Assembly: GCA_028285625.1 (NCBI GenBank) | Contig: JANQOX010000013.1 | Location: 1 to 64,000, forward strand | DNA length: 64,000 nucleotides | Source of the DNA: Myxococcota bacterium | GTDB lineage: Bacteria > Myxococcota_A > UBA9160 > UBA6930 | Direction: 5' to 3' | Part shown: positions 52,683-60,798 of the stretch, in pieces | How positions within the stretch are numbered: position 1 is the first letter of the stretch | How the letters are laid out: each line of letters opens with the position of its first letter | The notes under the pieces: model-generated | What the model was told of the DNA's origin: nothing | What the model saw: only the letters and a program-made list of their open reading frames with translations | Database searches by the model: none | Program-made: the position numbers and the translations under genes

Positions 52683-54995
52683 ATGGGACGCATGCTCGCC
52701 GCGATCGTCGTGATCGCCCTCGCCATCGTCGGCATCTACGTGCTCGGCGTGCAGCAGAGCTGGTACGGAGAGCTGGAGGGGCCGGGTCAGATCTCGGGCC
52801 AGAGCCTCGAGCCCGCCGCGGTGGTGCAGCGCACGCGCAGCCAGCAGCGCGCGGCGGCGCGGCTGTCGTCGGCGCCGAGCAAGCAGATCCTGTTCGGCGA
52901 CCTGCACGTCCACTCCACGTATTCGACCGACGCCTTCCTGTGGAGCCTGCCGATGATGAACGGCGAGGGCGCCCACCCCGTGGCCGACGCCTGCGACTAC
53001 GCGCGCTTCTGCTCGCAGATGGACTTCTGGTCGATCAACGACCACGCCGAGGCGACCACCCCGCGCAAGTGGTCGGACACCGTGGACTCGATCCGCCAGT
53101 GCAACGCGGTGGTCGGAGAGGCCGGCAACCCGGACACCACGGCCTTTCTCGGCTGGGAGTGGACGCAGGTCGGCATGACGCCCGAGGACCACTGGGGCCA
53201 CAAGAACGTGGTCCTCCGCGGGCTGGACGACGACGAGATCACCACCCGGCCGATCGGCGCGGCCGGCCTGGCCACCGACGGCCTGCGCGGCCGCGTCGAA
53301 GGCACCGAGCTTCCGTGGATCACGCCGCTGGCCGACTTCTCGAACCGCGAGCGGTACTTCAACTTCCAGCAGTATCAGAAGGAGATCCGCGGCGTCCCCT
53401 TCTGCGACGAGCAGACCCCCTCGCCCGACCTGCCGAGCGACTGCTACGAGCAGGCGGCCACGCCGGCCGACCTGTTCCGCAAGCTGCGCGAGTGGGGCGT
53501 CGACAGCGTGGTGATCCCCCACGGCAACACCTGGGGCTTCTACTCGCCCGCAGGCACCTCGTGGGACAAGCAGCTCACCGCCGGCCACGACGACCCCGAC
53601 CAGCAGTTCCTGATCGAGGTGATGAGCGGCCACGGCAACAGCGAAGAGTTTCGTGACTACGTCGCCATCGACTTCGACGAAGCGGGCAACCCCGTCTGCC
53701 CCGAGCCCACGCAGGGCTACCTGCCCTCGTGCTGGCGCGCGGGCCAGATCATCGAAGAGCGCTGCCTCGCCGCGGGCGAGATGGCCGAGACCTGCGAGGG
53801 CCATGCCGCCGACGCGCGGCGTCTGTACCTGGAGGCCGGGCAGAGCGGCGCCCACGTCGTCGCCGGCGAGTCGATGGAAGACTGGCTCGACAGCGGCCAG
53901 TGCCAGGACTGCTTCCGCCCCTCGTTCAACCACCGGCCCAAGGGCTCGACCCAGTACGCCCTGGCCCTCGGCGGCTTCGAAGAGGGCGGCGAACCCCGGC
54001 GCTTCCGCTTCGGCATCCTGGCCTCGAGCGACAACCACCGCGCGCGGCCCGGCACGGGCTACAAGCCCGTCGATCGCAAGCTCACCACCGAGGCCAACGG
54101 CATGCGCAACGAGATGTGGCACAGCCAGGTGGTGCGCGACGAAGAGCCGGCACCCACGCCGCGCGACCTGTCCGAAGCCCCTTTGGGCCCGGGCTTCGCC
54201 ATGTGGGAGACCGAGCGCCAGGCCAGCTTCTTCATGACCGGTGGCCTGGCCGCCGTGCACACCGAGGGCCGCGACCGCGACGCCATCTGGGAGGCGCTGC
54301 AGCGCAAGGAGGTCTACGGCACGAGCGGCGAGCGCATCCTGCTCTGGTTCAACCTGCTGAACGCCGAGCGACCCGACGGCACCATCGGCGCCGTGGCCAT
54401 GGGGGGCGAGGCCAGCATGGGCGAGTCGCCCGTGTTCGAGGTGCGGGCCGTGGGCGCGTTCGAGCAGGCCCCGGGCTGCAGCGACGCCACGTCGCCCCTG
54501 GGCGCCGAGCGGCTCGAGCACCTGTGCAAGGGCGAGTGCTACAACCCGACCGACGAGCGCAAGCGCATCGATCGCATCGAGATCGTGCGCATCCAGCCCC
54601 AGCAGAGGCCCGGCGAGCCGGTGGCCCAGCTGATCCAGGACCCGTGGCGCACGTTCTCGTGCGACGGCGACCCGAACGGCTGCGTGGTGCGTTTCGAAGA
54701 CCCCGAGTTCGTGGGCGACGGGCGCGAGACCGTCTACTACGCGCGCGCCATCCAGGAGCCCACGCCGGTGATCAACGCCGACCCCATGCGCTGCACCTAC
54801 GACGACGACGGCACCTGCATCGAGGTGGCCCCCTGCTACGGCGAGGAGTTCAAGCTCTCGGGCGACGAGGCCTGCGCCGACCCGAGCGAAGAGCGCGCCT
54901 GGTCGTCGCCGATCTTCGTCGAGCCGGCACGCATGTCCTCCGCCTCGGTGACGAAGGCGTCAGGCGTTTCGGCGGCCGATGGGATTGGCGGGTGA
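52683..54995 (+). CDS. DUF3604 domain protein
   Basis: A 770-residue protein with an N-terminal membrane anchor or uncleaved signal (about 4-24) and a DUF3604/PHP-like metal-hydrolase domain. Candidate metal ligands lie in LFGDLHVHSTYSTDAF, WSINDHAEATTP, VVIPHGNTWG and GILASSDNHRARPG. The C-terminal half carries an extra beta region with several Cys pairs (CSDATS, CKGECYN, CDGDPNGC), suggesting an exported, disulfide-bonded protein. The family's substrate is not established; several members lie near serine-hydrolase genes as here. The stop overlaps the start of the next gene by 4 bp (GTGA). Confidence 0.9.
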   Translation: MGRMLAAIVVIALAIVGIYVLGVQQSWYGELEGPGQISGQSLEPAAVVQRTRSQQRAAARLSSAPSKQILFGDLHVHSTYSTDAFLWSLPMMNGEGAHPVADACDYARFCSQMDFWSINDHAEATTPRKWSDTVDSIRQCNAVVGEAGNPDTTAFLGWEWTQVGMTPEDHWGHKNVVLRGLDDDEITTRPIGAAGLATDGLRGRVEGTELPWITPLADFSNRERYFNFQQYQKEIRGVPFCDEQTPSPDLPSDCYEQAATPADLFRKLREWGVDSVVIPHGNTWGFYSPAGTSWDKQLTAGHDDPDQQFLIEVMSGHGNSEEFRDYVAIDFDEAGNPVCPEPTQGYLPSCWRAGQIIEERCLAAGEMAETCEGHAADARRLYLEAGQSGAHVVAGESMEDWLDSGQCQDCFRPSFNHRPKGSTQYALALGGFEEGGEPRRFRFGILASSDNHRARPGTGYKPVDRKLTTEANGMRNEMWHSQVVRDEEPAPTPRDLSEAPLGPGFAMWETERQASFFMTGGLAAVHTEGRDRDAIWEALQRKEVYGTSGERILLWFNLLNAERPDGTIGAVAMGGEASMGESPVFEVRAVGAFEQAPGCSDATSPLGAERLEHLCKGECYNPTDERKRIDRIEIVRIQPQQRPGEPVAQLIQDPWRTFSCDGDPNGCVVRFEDPEFVGDGRETVYYARAIQEPTPVINADPMRCTYDDDGTCIEVAPCYGEEFKLSGDEACADPSEERAWSSPIFVEPARMSSASVTKASGVSAADGIGG

Positions 54996-56053
54996 GCCAC
55001 GACCCGGCCCTGCTGCCGAACCCACGGCCGGCTTTTCCCAAGCACGGCGCAGCCGACTGGCCCACCGAGCGCTGGCCCGAGGACGCGCCCGGCAGCGACG
55101 TCGACACCGAGGCCCTGGCCGACGTGCGGCGCCAGCTCATCGACGGGGCCGACCCCGAGCGCGTGGGCGAGACCCACGCCCTGGCCATCGTGCACCGGGG
55201 CCGCCTGGTGTTCGAGGCCTACGGGGGCGAGAACACCGCCGACACCACGCTGATCTCGTGGTCGATGGCCAAGAGCATCACCCACGCGCTCGTCGGCGTG
55301 CTGGTGCGCGACGGCAAGCTCGACGTCGACGCGCCGGCCCCGGTGGAAGCCTGGCAGGGCGCGGACGACCCGCGCCGCGCCATCACCACCGAGAACCTGC
55401 TGCGCATGGAGAGCGGGCTGGAGTTCATCGAAGACTACGTCGACTCGGACGTGTCGAGCGTGATCGACATGCTCTTCGGCAAGGGCAAGGCCGACGTGGC
55501 GGGCTACGCCGCCGCCTCGCCCCTGGCCCACGAGCCGCGCAGCTACTGGAGCTATTCGAGCGGCACCAGCAACATCGTGGCGCGCATCGCGGGCGACGCC
55601 GTGGGCGGTGGGCAGGAGGGCATGTGGGCCTTCATGCAGCGCGAGCTCTTCCATCGCATCGGCATGCGCAGCGCCACCGCCCGCTTCGACGACGCGGGCA
55701 CCTTCATCGGCTCGAGCTTCGTCTTCGCCACGGCCCGCGACTTTGCGCGCTTCGGCCTGCTCTACCTGCGCGAAGGCGTGTGGGAAGGCGAGCAACTGCT
55801 GCCCAGCGGCTGGGCCGACCAGGCGCGCACGCTCACCCGGTCGAGCTTCGACCAGTACGGCGCCCACTGGTGGCTCGCCCGCGACGGCTCGGGAATCTTC
55901 AACGCCAGCGGCTACAACGGCCAGTACATCGCCGTCGACCCCACCCGCGACCTGGTGCTGGTACGCCTGGGTACCACCGAAGAGCCCAAGCGCGTGAACG
56001 TGCTGCCTCTGCTGGCCAAGGCGGTGCGCGCCTTTCCGCTGCTCGACGGCTAG
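54992..56053 (+). CDS. Serine hydrolase of the class C beta-lactamase family
   Basis: A 353-residue beta-lactamase-fold hydrolase. The nucleophile Ser-x-x-Lys is in ISWSMAKSITHALVG, the Tyr-Ser motif in WSYSSGTSNIVARI, and the third motif region is near FNASGYNGQYI. No signal peptide is evident after the GTG start, which overlaps the stop of the DUF3604 gene, so the pair is co-translated. Members of this family hydrolyse esters, amides or D-amino-acid peptides; the wide family gives no substrate. Convergent with the HAD gene, overlapping its end by 4 bases. Confidence 0.91.
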   Translation: MSHDPALLPNPRPAFPKHGAADWPTERWPEDAPGSDVDTEALADVRRQLIDGADPERVGETHALAIVHRGRLVFEAYGGENTADTTLISWSMAKSITHALVGVLVRDGKLDVDAPAPVEAWQGADDPRRAITTENLLRMESGLEFIEDYVDSDVSSVIDMLFGKGKADVAGYAAASPLAHEPRSYWSYSSGTSNIVARIAGDAVGGGQEGMWAFMQRELFHRIGMRSATARFDDAGTFIGSSFVFATARDFARFGLLYLREGVWEGEQLLPSGWADQARTLTRSSFDQYGAHWWLARDGSGIFNASGYNGQYIAVDPTRDLVLVRLGTTEEPKRVNVLPLLAKAVRAFPLLDG

Positions 56054-56781
56054 ACCTCGACCAACCCCTCGAGCTCGCCCAGGTCGGCGATGGTGTGGTC
56101 GGGCGGGGGGCCGTCGTACTCGGCGAGCTTCTTGGCGGGGTCGGCCACGCAGCGGGTGATCCAGGCGGTGCGGCAGCCCAATGCGGACGCGCCCTGCACG
56201 TCGGCCACGAGGTTGTCGCCCACGTGCAGCACGTCCTGGGGTTCGCAACCCAGGCCCTCGAACACGGCCCGGAAGATCTCGGGGCGCGGCTTGCGCCAGC
56301 CCACCTCTTCGCTGATCACGACCACGTCGAGGTGGTCGTCGAGACGGGCGCGTTCGAGGATGCTGCGCGCCGTCGGTGCGTGGGTGAAGTTGGAGCAGAG
56401 CGCCGTGGGCAGTCTCGTGCGCAGGCGCGCCATCACCTCGGGGTGGTGATCCACCGACGCGGCGTGCTCCGCGAGCATGCCCATGTGCGCCTCGGTCATG
56501 CTCGCCGGGACGTCCGGGTGGTCGATGCCCACGTGAGCCGCGAAGGCGGTGAAGCGGTCGAGGGTGCCCACCTCGCGGCCGTCCCTCCAGGCGGGCCGTA
56601 GCAGTGTGCGATCGACGTGGGCCAGGCCCTCCTGGAAGGTCTCGAACCCCACTTCGACGTGGGCGGTGAGCGCATGGTGCACCCGCTTCGCATGCTCGGC
56701 GGGCTCGCCCGGCACGAAGGGCGGCAGCGGCAGGTCCACGAGGGTGTCGAAGAGGTCGAAGACCAGCGCCCGGATCGCCAT
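56050..56781 (-). CDS. HAD-superfamily hydrolase
   Basis: A 243-residue HAD phosphatase-like enzyme. Motif I is LVFDLFDTLVD (nucleophile Asp and the acid/base Asp four residues on), motif II is ALCSNFTHAP, motif III the Lys in GWRKPRPEIF, and motif IV VLHVGDNLVAD. The cap domain is helical, as in the haloacid-dehalogenase/phosphoglycolate-phosphatase group. It is the last gene of the minus-strand run led by the sigma-54 activator, 9 bases after it. Substrate unknown. Confidence 0.92.
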   Translation of the reverse strand: MAIRALVFDLFDTLVDLPLPPFVPGEPAEHAKRVHHALTAHVEVGFETFQEGLAHVDRTLLRPAWRDGREVGTLDRFTAFAAHVGIDHPDVPASMTEAHMGMLAEHAASVDHHPEVMARLRTRLPTALCSNFTHAPTARSILERARLDDHLDVVVISEEVGWRKPRPEIFRAVFEGLGCEPQDVLHVGDNLVADVQGASALGCRTAWITRCVADPAKKLAEYDGPPPDHTIADLGELEGLVEV

Positions 56782-56790
56782 GGGCGGAGG

Positions 56791-57765
56791 CTAGCCCGAG
56801 AAGTCGCGCCCGGGCGCGTTCGCGTCGCGCGGCCCCATCGGATCGAGACCCAGCCGCTCGATCCTGCGCCGTAGGGTCGTCCGCGGCAGGCCGAGCCTTC
56901 GGGCCGCACCGGCCACGTTGCCGCCCGCGTCGCGGAGCGCGCGGACGATGGCTTCGGCCTCGTGCGCGGGATTGCCGCCGGTGACGCCCGCGCGGAGCGG
57001 TCGGCGCAGGTCGAGGTGGTGCGCGGTGAGGACCGCACCCCCCGCCTGAAGCACCAGGGCGCGCTCGATGGCATTGGCCAGCTCGCGGACGTTTCCGGGC
57101 CAAGGGTGGGCGGCCGCCGCGGCCACGAAGTCGTCGGCAAAGCGCGGCGACTCGCGATCGAGCCGCTGAGCGATGCGGGCACCGAGGGCATCGATCAGCT
57201 CGGGGAGGTCTTCGAACCGGTCGCGCAGGGCGGGCAACGTGATGCGCGCGACGTCGAGCCGATAGAACAGGTCCTCGCGAAAGCGGCCGGCGCGCACGGC
57301 CGCCTCGAGGTCGACGTGGGTGGCCGCGACCACGCGCGCCTCGAACGGCAGTGCACGAGCGCCACCGAGGCGCTCGAAGCGGCGCTCCTGGAGCAGGCGC
57401 AGCAGCTTGGCCTGCAGCCGGGGTGACAGCTCGGCCACCTCTTCGAGCAACAGCGTTCCCCGCCCGGCGAGCTCGGCGCGCCCTCGACGCAGCTTGTGAG
57501 CCCCCGTGAAGGCCCCCGGCTCGCTGCCGAAGAGCTCCGACTCGACGAGCGAGGGCGCCAGTGCGGCACAGTCTGCCACGATGAAGGGCTCACTGGATCG
57601 TTTGGAGCGCGCATGGAGCATGCGAGCCACCTGCGACTTGCCCGTGCCCGTCTCGCCCAGGAGCAGCACCGTCGTGGGCACGTCGGCCAACCGCGCGATC
57701 CGACGCCGAAGCACCGACATGGCCGTTCCCGAACCCACCAGGCCCTCGTCGCGTGCGTCCTGCAT
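56791..57765 (-). CDS. Sigma-54-dependent transcriptional activator without receiver domain
   Basis: A 324-residue activator made only of the AAA+ core and a Fis-type helix-turn-helix. Walker A is LLLGETGTGKSQVARML, the sigma-54-contacting loop GAFTGA is intact in EPGAFTGAHKL, and the Arg finger region ITLPALRDRFEDLPEL is present. Walker B reads TLLLEEVAEL, with Glu in place of the usual first Asp. HTH: GGNVAGAARRLGLPRTTLRRRI. With no N-terminal sensory domain it may be controlled by protein partners, perhaps the nearby membrane kinase or the degenerate homologue at 63062. It follows the LolA-like gene by 97 bases. Confidence 0.92.
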   Translation of the reverse strand: MQDARDEGLVGSGTAMSVLRRRIARLADVPTTVLLLGETGTGKSQVARMLHARSKRSSEPFIVADCAALAPSLVESELFGSEPGAFTGAHKLRRGRAELAGRGTLLLEEVAELSPRLQAKLLRLLQERRFERLGGARALPFEARVVAATHVDLEAAVRAGRFREDLFYRLDVARITLPALRDRFEDLPELIDALGARIAQRLDRESPRFADDFVAAAAAHPWPGNVRELANAIERALVLQAGGAVLTAHHLDLRRPLRAGVTGGNPAHEAEAIVRALRDAGGNVAGAARRLGLPRTTLRRRIERLGLDPMGPRDANAPGRDFSG

Positions 57766-57805
57766 GCCGCCACCCTACGGGGCCGGCCGACCCGTGGGCA
57801 ACGAA

Positions 57806-57821
57806 CGCGAGCGCTCTCGCG
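57806..57821 (-). terminator. Putative terminator after the LolA-like gene
   Basis: On the minus strand CGCGAG, loop AGCG, CTCGCG, then TTCGTT: a 6-bp GC stem with a short T-rich tail, about 40 bases downstream of the LolA-like stop and before the activator gene. It may separate the four-gene export operon from the downstream regulator. Confidence 0.4.
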
Positions 57822-57862
57822 CGTCGCGATCAGCCCGGCCCCGACCGGTGGCGTCCGCTGGC

Positions 57863-58657
57863 CTAACGAGGCGAGAGCGGCCGCCCAGCATCGAGCGTGG
57901 TGTGGCCGAAGCGTCCGTCCGGCACTGCCGGTTCGAACTCCAAGGCGACCACTCGCGCTTCGGTCCGCGTACCGCGGCGGTGGTCGGTCGCGACGAGCCG
58001 CGTGGGGATGCGAAAGAGGCCGTGGGCGCGGATGCTGGCGCGCTCCACGCGAAGAGTGCGGCGGATCTCCCCGTCACGCTCGAAGTAGTCGACGCCCAGG
58101 ATCGCGAGATCGTCGCGATCGACCAGGAAGTCGACTCGTTGCCAGGGCGCGCTCTCGGTGGGATGCGCCACGATGCGCAGCTGCAGAGCGCCACCCGCCT
58201 CGACGCTTTCGACCCGGGACACCCGATAGTCGGCGGCGCGATGGCGCTCGAGGTCGGCCCAGCTGAGGTCGGTGCCGAGAAACGACTCGCTGCGCCGCGA
58301 CTGGATCACCCGTCGGGTCCGGCCGAGTGAGGGAAGGTGCACGAACACGTCGTCGGCCCGCCCGGGCCCTTCGATGGCGAGCAGCGTCATCCCCCTCAGG
58401 TGTGCGGGTGCGAGCACCCGGGCGAGCGCATGGGCACGGCCATCGATGCGCTTGGTCACGCTCTCGACCTCGCGAAGGCGCGTCTCGCCGCCGCGTCCAT
58501 GGGACGTGAGGCGCAGCCGCGCCATCAGATCGCAGCCGTAGCGCCGATGAAGCGCATCGGCGAGTAGCGCGTCGCCCGTCTCGGTGCCCGACGCGGCCAC
58601 AGCCCCACCGGCCGAGACCGCCAGCGCGAACGCAGCCACCAGCGCGGCGCGCCTCAC
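57863..58657 (-). CDS. Outer-membrane lipoprotein-sorting (LolA-like) protein
   Basis: A 264-residue periplasmic protein with a signal peptide (about 1-21, ending GGAVA) and a LolA-like open beta-barrel: MTLLAIEGPGRADDVFVHLPS, SESFLGTDLSWADLERH, RVDFLVDRDDLAILGVDYF and a C-terminal VVALEFEPAVPDGRF. Proteins of this COG2834 type are often encoded beside RND/MMPL exporters and probably accept the exported lipid. The GTG start overlaps the stop of the histidine-kinase gene by 4 bp. It is the fourth gene of the cluster degenerate activator, RND, kinase, LolA-like. Confidence 0.88.
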   Translation of the reverse strand: MRRAALVAAFALAVSAGGAVAASGTETGDALLADALHRRYGCDLMARLRLTSHGRGGETRLREVESVTKRIDGRAHALARVLAPAHLRGMTLLAIEGPGRADDVFVHLPSLGRTRRVIQSRRSESFLGTDLSWADLERHRAADYRVSRVESVEAGGALQLRIVAHPTESAPWQRVDFLVDRDDLAILGVDYFERDGEIRRTLRVERASIRAHGLFRIPTRLVATDHRRGTRTEARVVALEFEPAVPDGRFGHTTLDAGRPLSPR

Positions 58658-60798
58658 GCGGGAAGCTCCAGCGTGGCACGGGTCCCACCGCCTCGGGCGG
58701 GCTCGAGCGCGAGCGACCCGCCACAGGCGCGGGCGGCCTCTCGCGCCAGGGCGAGGCCCGCCCCGCTGCCTTCGCCGTGGCGTGTGGTGAAACCCGGTAC
58801 GAACGCTCGCGAATGCGAACCCGGTGGAAGGCCCACCCCCTCGTCGCGCACCTCGATGCGCAGCCGGTCCCCAGCACGAGAGGCGTGGACGGCGACGGGC
58901 ACCTCGACCGGCGAGGCGCGACAGGCGTTGTCCAGCAGGTTGCCGAGCGCGAGGCCGGCGCCGAGATCGACCTGCACCTGCCGCGCCTCCGGCGCCAGCA
59001 CGCACACGGGCCGCAACCGCCCGGTGCGTCGGGCCGCCGCATCGGCGCAGCGCGACACCAGTGCCACGAGCGGCGTACGACCCGGTGGCTCGACCACCCC
59101 GGCCACGGCAGCGTGCACGAACTCGCGCAGCGCCGTGGCGCGCTCCTCGGCCAGGTCGGCGATGATCCTCAGGTCGCGCTGCAAGCGACCGCCCTCGCGC
59201 ACCCCCTCGGCCGCGCGGCCGGCAATGCGGTGGATCCACGCGAGCTCCTTGCCCAGATCGTGCGCCAGGTCGACGGCCGTGCGGCCTGCGGATGCGCGCC
59301 GTTCCGCCTCGAGCAGCCCCTGCACCAGCCGCCCATGGGCGAGATGAGCCGCCGCTTGAGCGGCCGCCGTCTCTGCACCCGCCAGATCGACGCGGTTCGG
59401 GTGAGGCTCGCCGCGCACCCCCACCAGGACCACGCCGACGGTCTCGCCGCCGAAGCGCAGGGCCAGCACCAGGTCGATCCCCGCCCCGACCAGTGCCCCG
59501 GCGCGCCGGCGCGCACCGTCCGGCCACGCGAACAGTGCGGCGCTCCGGCCCTCGCCCAACAAGTCGATCCCGCGTTGGCCGAGGTCGCACGCGACGGGCG
59601 CTCGCGCGCCGCGTGCGGCCAGCGGCGTCACGGCACCGTCGGCCACACCGAACACCGAAACGCACTCGACCCGCAGGACCCCTGCGAGGCGACCCGCCAA
59701 CTGGCCCGCGACCTCGGGCTCGGAGGTACAGCCCGCCAGGTCGTCCAGCCAGCCCGAGGCCGGCGACGATGCACGGGCGGCGCGAAACGCCCGGAGCGAT
59801 GCGCGCCCAGCCGCCATGCCGACCGCCCCGAGCAGCGCCGCTGCGAAGACGACCCCCGCCGGAGCGCCGCGAGCCGCTGCGTCGTCCAGCAGCAGGAGCC
59901 CGCCCGTGATCGCGACGGCGACGAGGCCGGCGCCCCCGAGCACCCACACCACGCGGCCCAGATCGTGCCGGAGGTCGAAGAGGCTATAGCGGCTCGTAGC
60001 CAGCAGAACGGGTGCGCTCACCAAGCCGAGCCACAACAGCAGCCCCCGGTCGAGGGCGCCTGTTTCGATGCCGCGGACGAGGGCCGTCGCGGCGACTGCG
60101 GCGATCGGCGCGCCGATCAGGAGTGTCCGAGCACGAACCCGTTCGAGGGGCAGCGCACCCTCGCGCCAGTGGACCAGGCAAGCCAGCACGAGCCACACGC
60201 CAAGCGCGACCGAGAGCGCCTGCAGCGTTCCGCTGACGGCGGTCCAGACCAGGCCGCCCCCTTCGAGCGAACTCCATGCGATGGCCATCGCCACGCCCGC
60301 ACCGACGTAGGGCAACCGCGTCAGCCGGGGTACGCGCGCCAGGAGCGGGCGCGGCGCCGGAAACACGAGAAGCAGGTGGACCAAGGCGGCCGGCAGCCAC
60401 GACCACACGGCGGCCTCGAGCCGTTCGGACGATTGTCCGTTCGCGCCCGCGAGACCCAGCCATGCGATCCCTGCCAGGCAGACGTGGAACACGACCAGAG
60501 GTGCCCGGAAGCGGCGGCCCCGCGGCACGACGAGGGCGGGAAGCGCTGCCAGGGGCAAGGCGACGACCCACGCGATCAGGGCCCGACCGCGATCGAGGGG
60601 CGCGAAAGCCGTGTGGCGCGCCACTCGGCTGCCGGGATGCGCGGCACACGGGATCAGCAGGTCGGGAATCCGCGACACCACGCCGTTGCGGGACACCCGA
60701 CAACCGACCCCGTCGGCGCTCGGCGGCTCGGCGAAGGCCGGCAGTGCGACGAACAGTCCGATCCCGACGAGCCACGCGAGGCGTTTCGTCACGCTCAT
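58654..60798 (-). CDS. Membrane histidine kinase with multi-helix sensor and GAF-like domain
   Basis: A 714-residue kinase. A signal-like N-terminus (about 8-24) and a short Cys-containing periplasmic part precede about seven or eight membrane helices (about 75-345), then a GAF-like domain (about 365-500), the phosphorylation helix with the probable His in VDLAHDLGKELAWIHRI, and an ATPase domain with GNLLDNACRASP, VRDEGVGLPPG and EGSGAGLALAREAARACGG. The H-box has HD rather than HE, as in PrsK-like kinases. ATG overlaps the RND stop and its own stop overlaps the LolA-like gene. Its output is probably one of the two sigma-54 activator-like proteins nearby. Confidence 0.88.
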   Translation of the reverse strand: MSVTKRLAWLVGIGLFVALPAFAEPPSADGVGCRVSRNGVVSRIPDLLIPCAAHPGSRVARHTAFAPLDRGRALIAWVVALPLAALPALVVPRGRRFRAPLVVFHVCLAGIAWLGLAGANGQSSERLEAAVWSWLPAALVHLLLVFPAPRPLLARVPRLTRLPYVGAGVAMAIAWSSLEGGGLVWTAVSGTLQALSVALGVWLVLACLVHWREGALPLERVRARTLLIGAPIAAVAATALVRGIETGALDRGLLLWLGLVSAPVLLATSRYSLFDLRHDLGRVVWVLGGAGLVAVAITGGLLLLDDAAARGAPAGVVFAAALLGAVGMAAGRASLRAFRAARASSPASGWLDDLAGCTSEPEVAGQLAGRLAGVLRVECVSVFGVADGAVTPLAARGARAPVACDLGQRGIDLLGEGRSAALFAWPDGARRRAGALVGAGIDLVLALRFGGETVGVVLVGVRGEPHPNRVDLAGAETAAAQAAAHLAHGRLVQGLLEAERRASAGRTAVDLAHDLGKELAWIHRIAGRAAEGVREGGRLQRDLRIIADLAEERATALREFVHAAVAGVVEPPGRTPLVALVSRCADAAARRTGRLRPVCVLAPEARQVQVDLGAGLALGNLLDNACRASPVEVPVAVHASRAGDRLRIEVRDEGVGLPPGSHSRAFVPGFTTRHGEGSGAGLALAREAARACGGSLALEPARGGGTRATLELPA

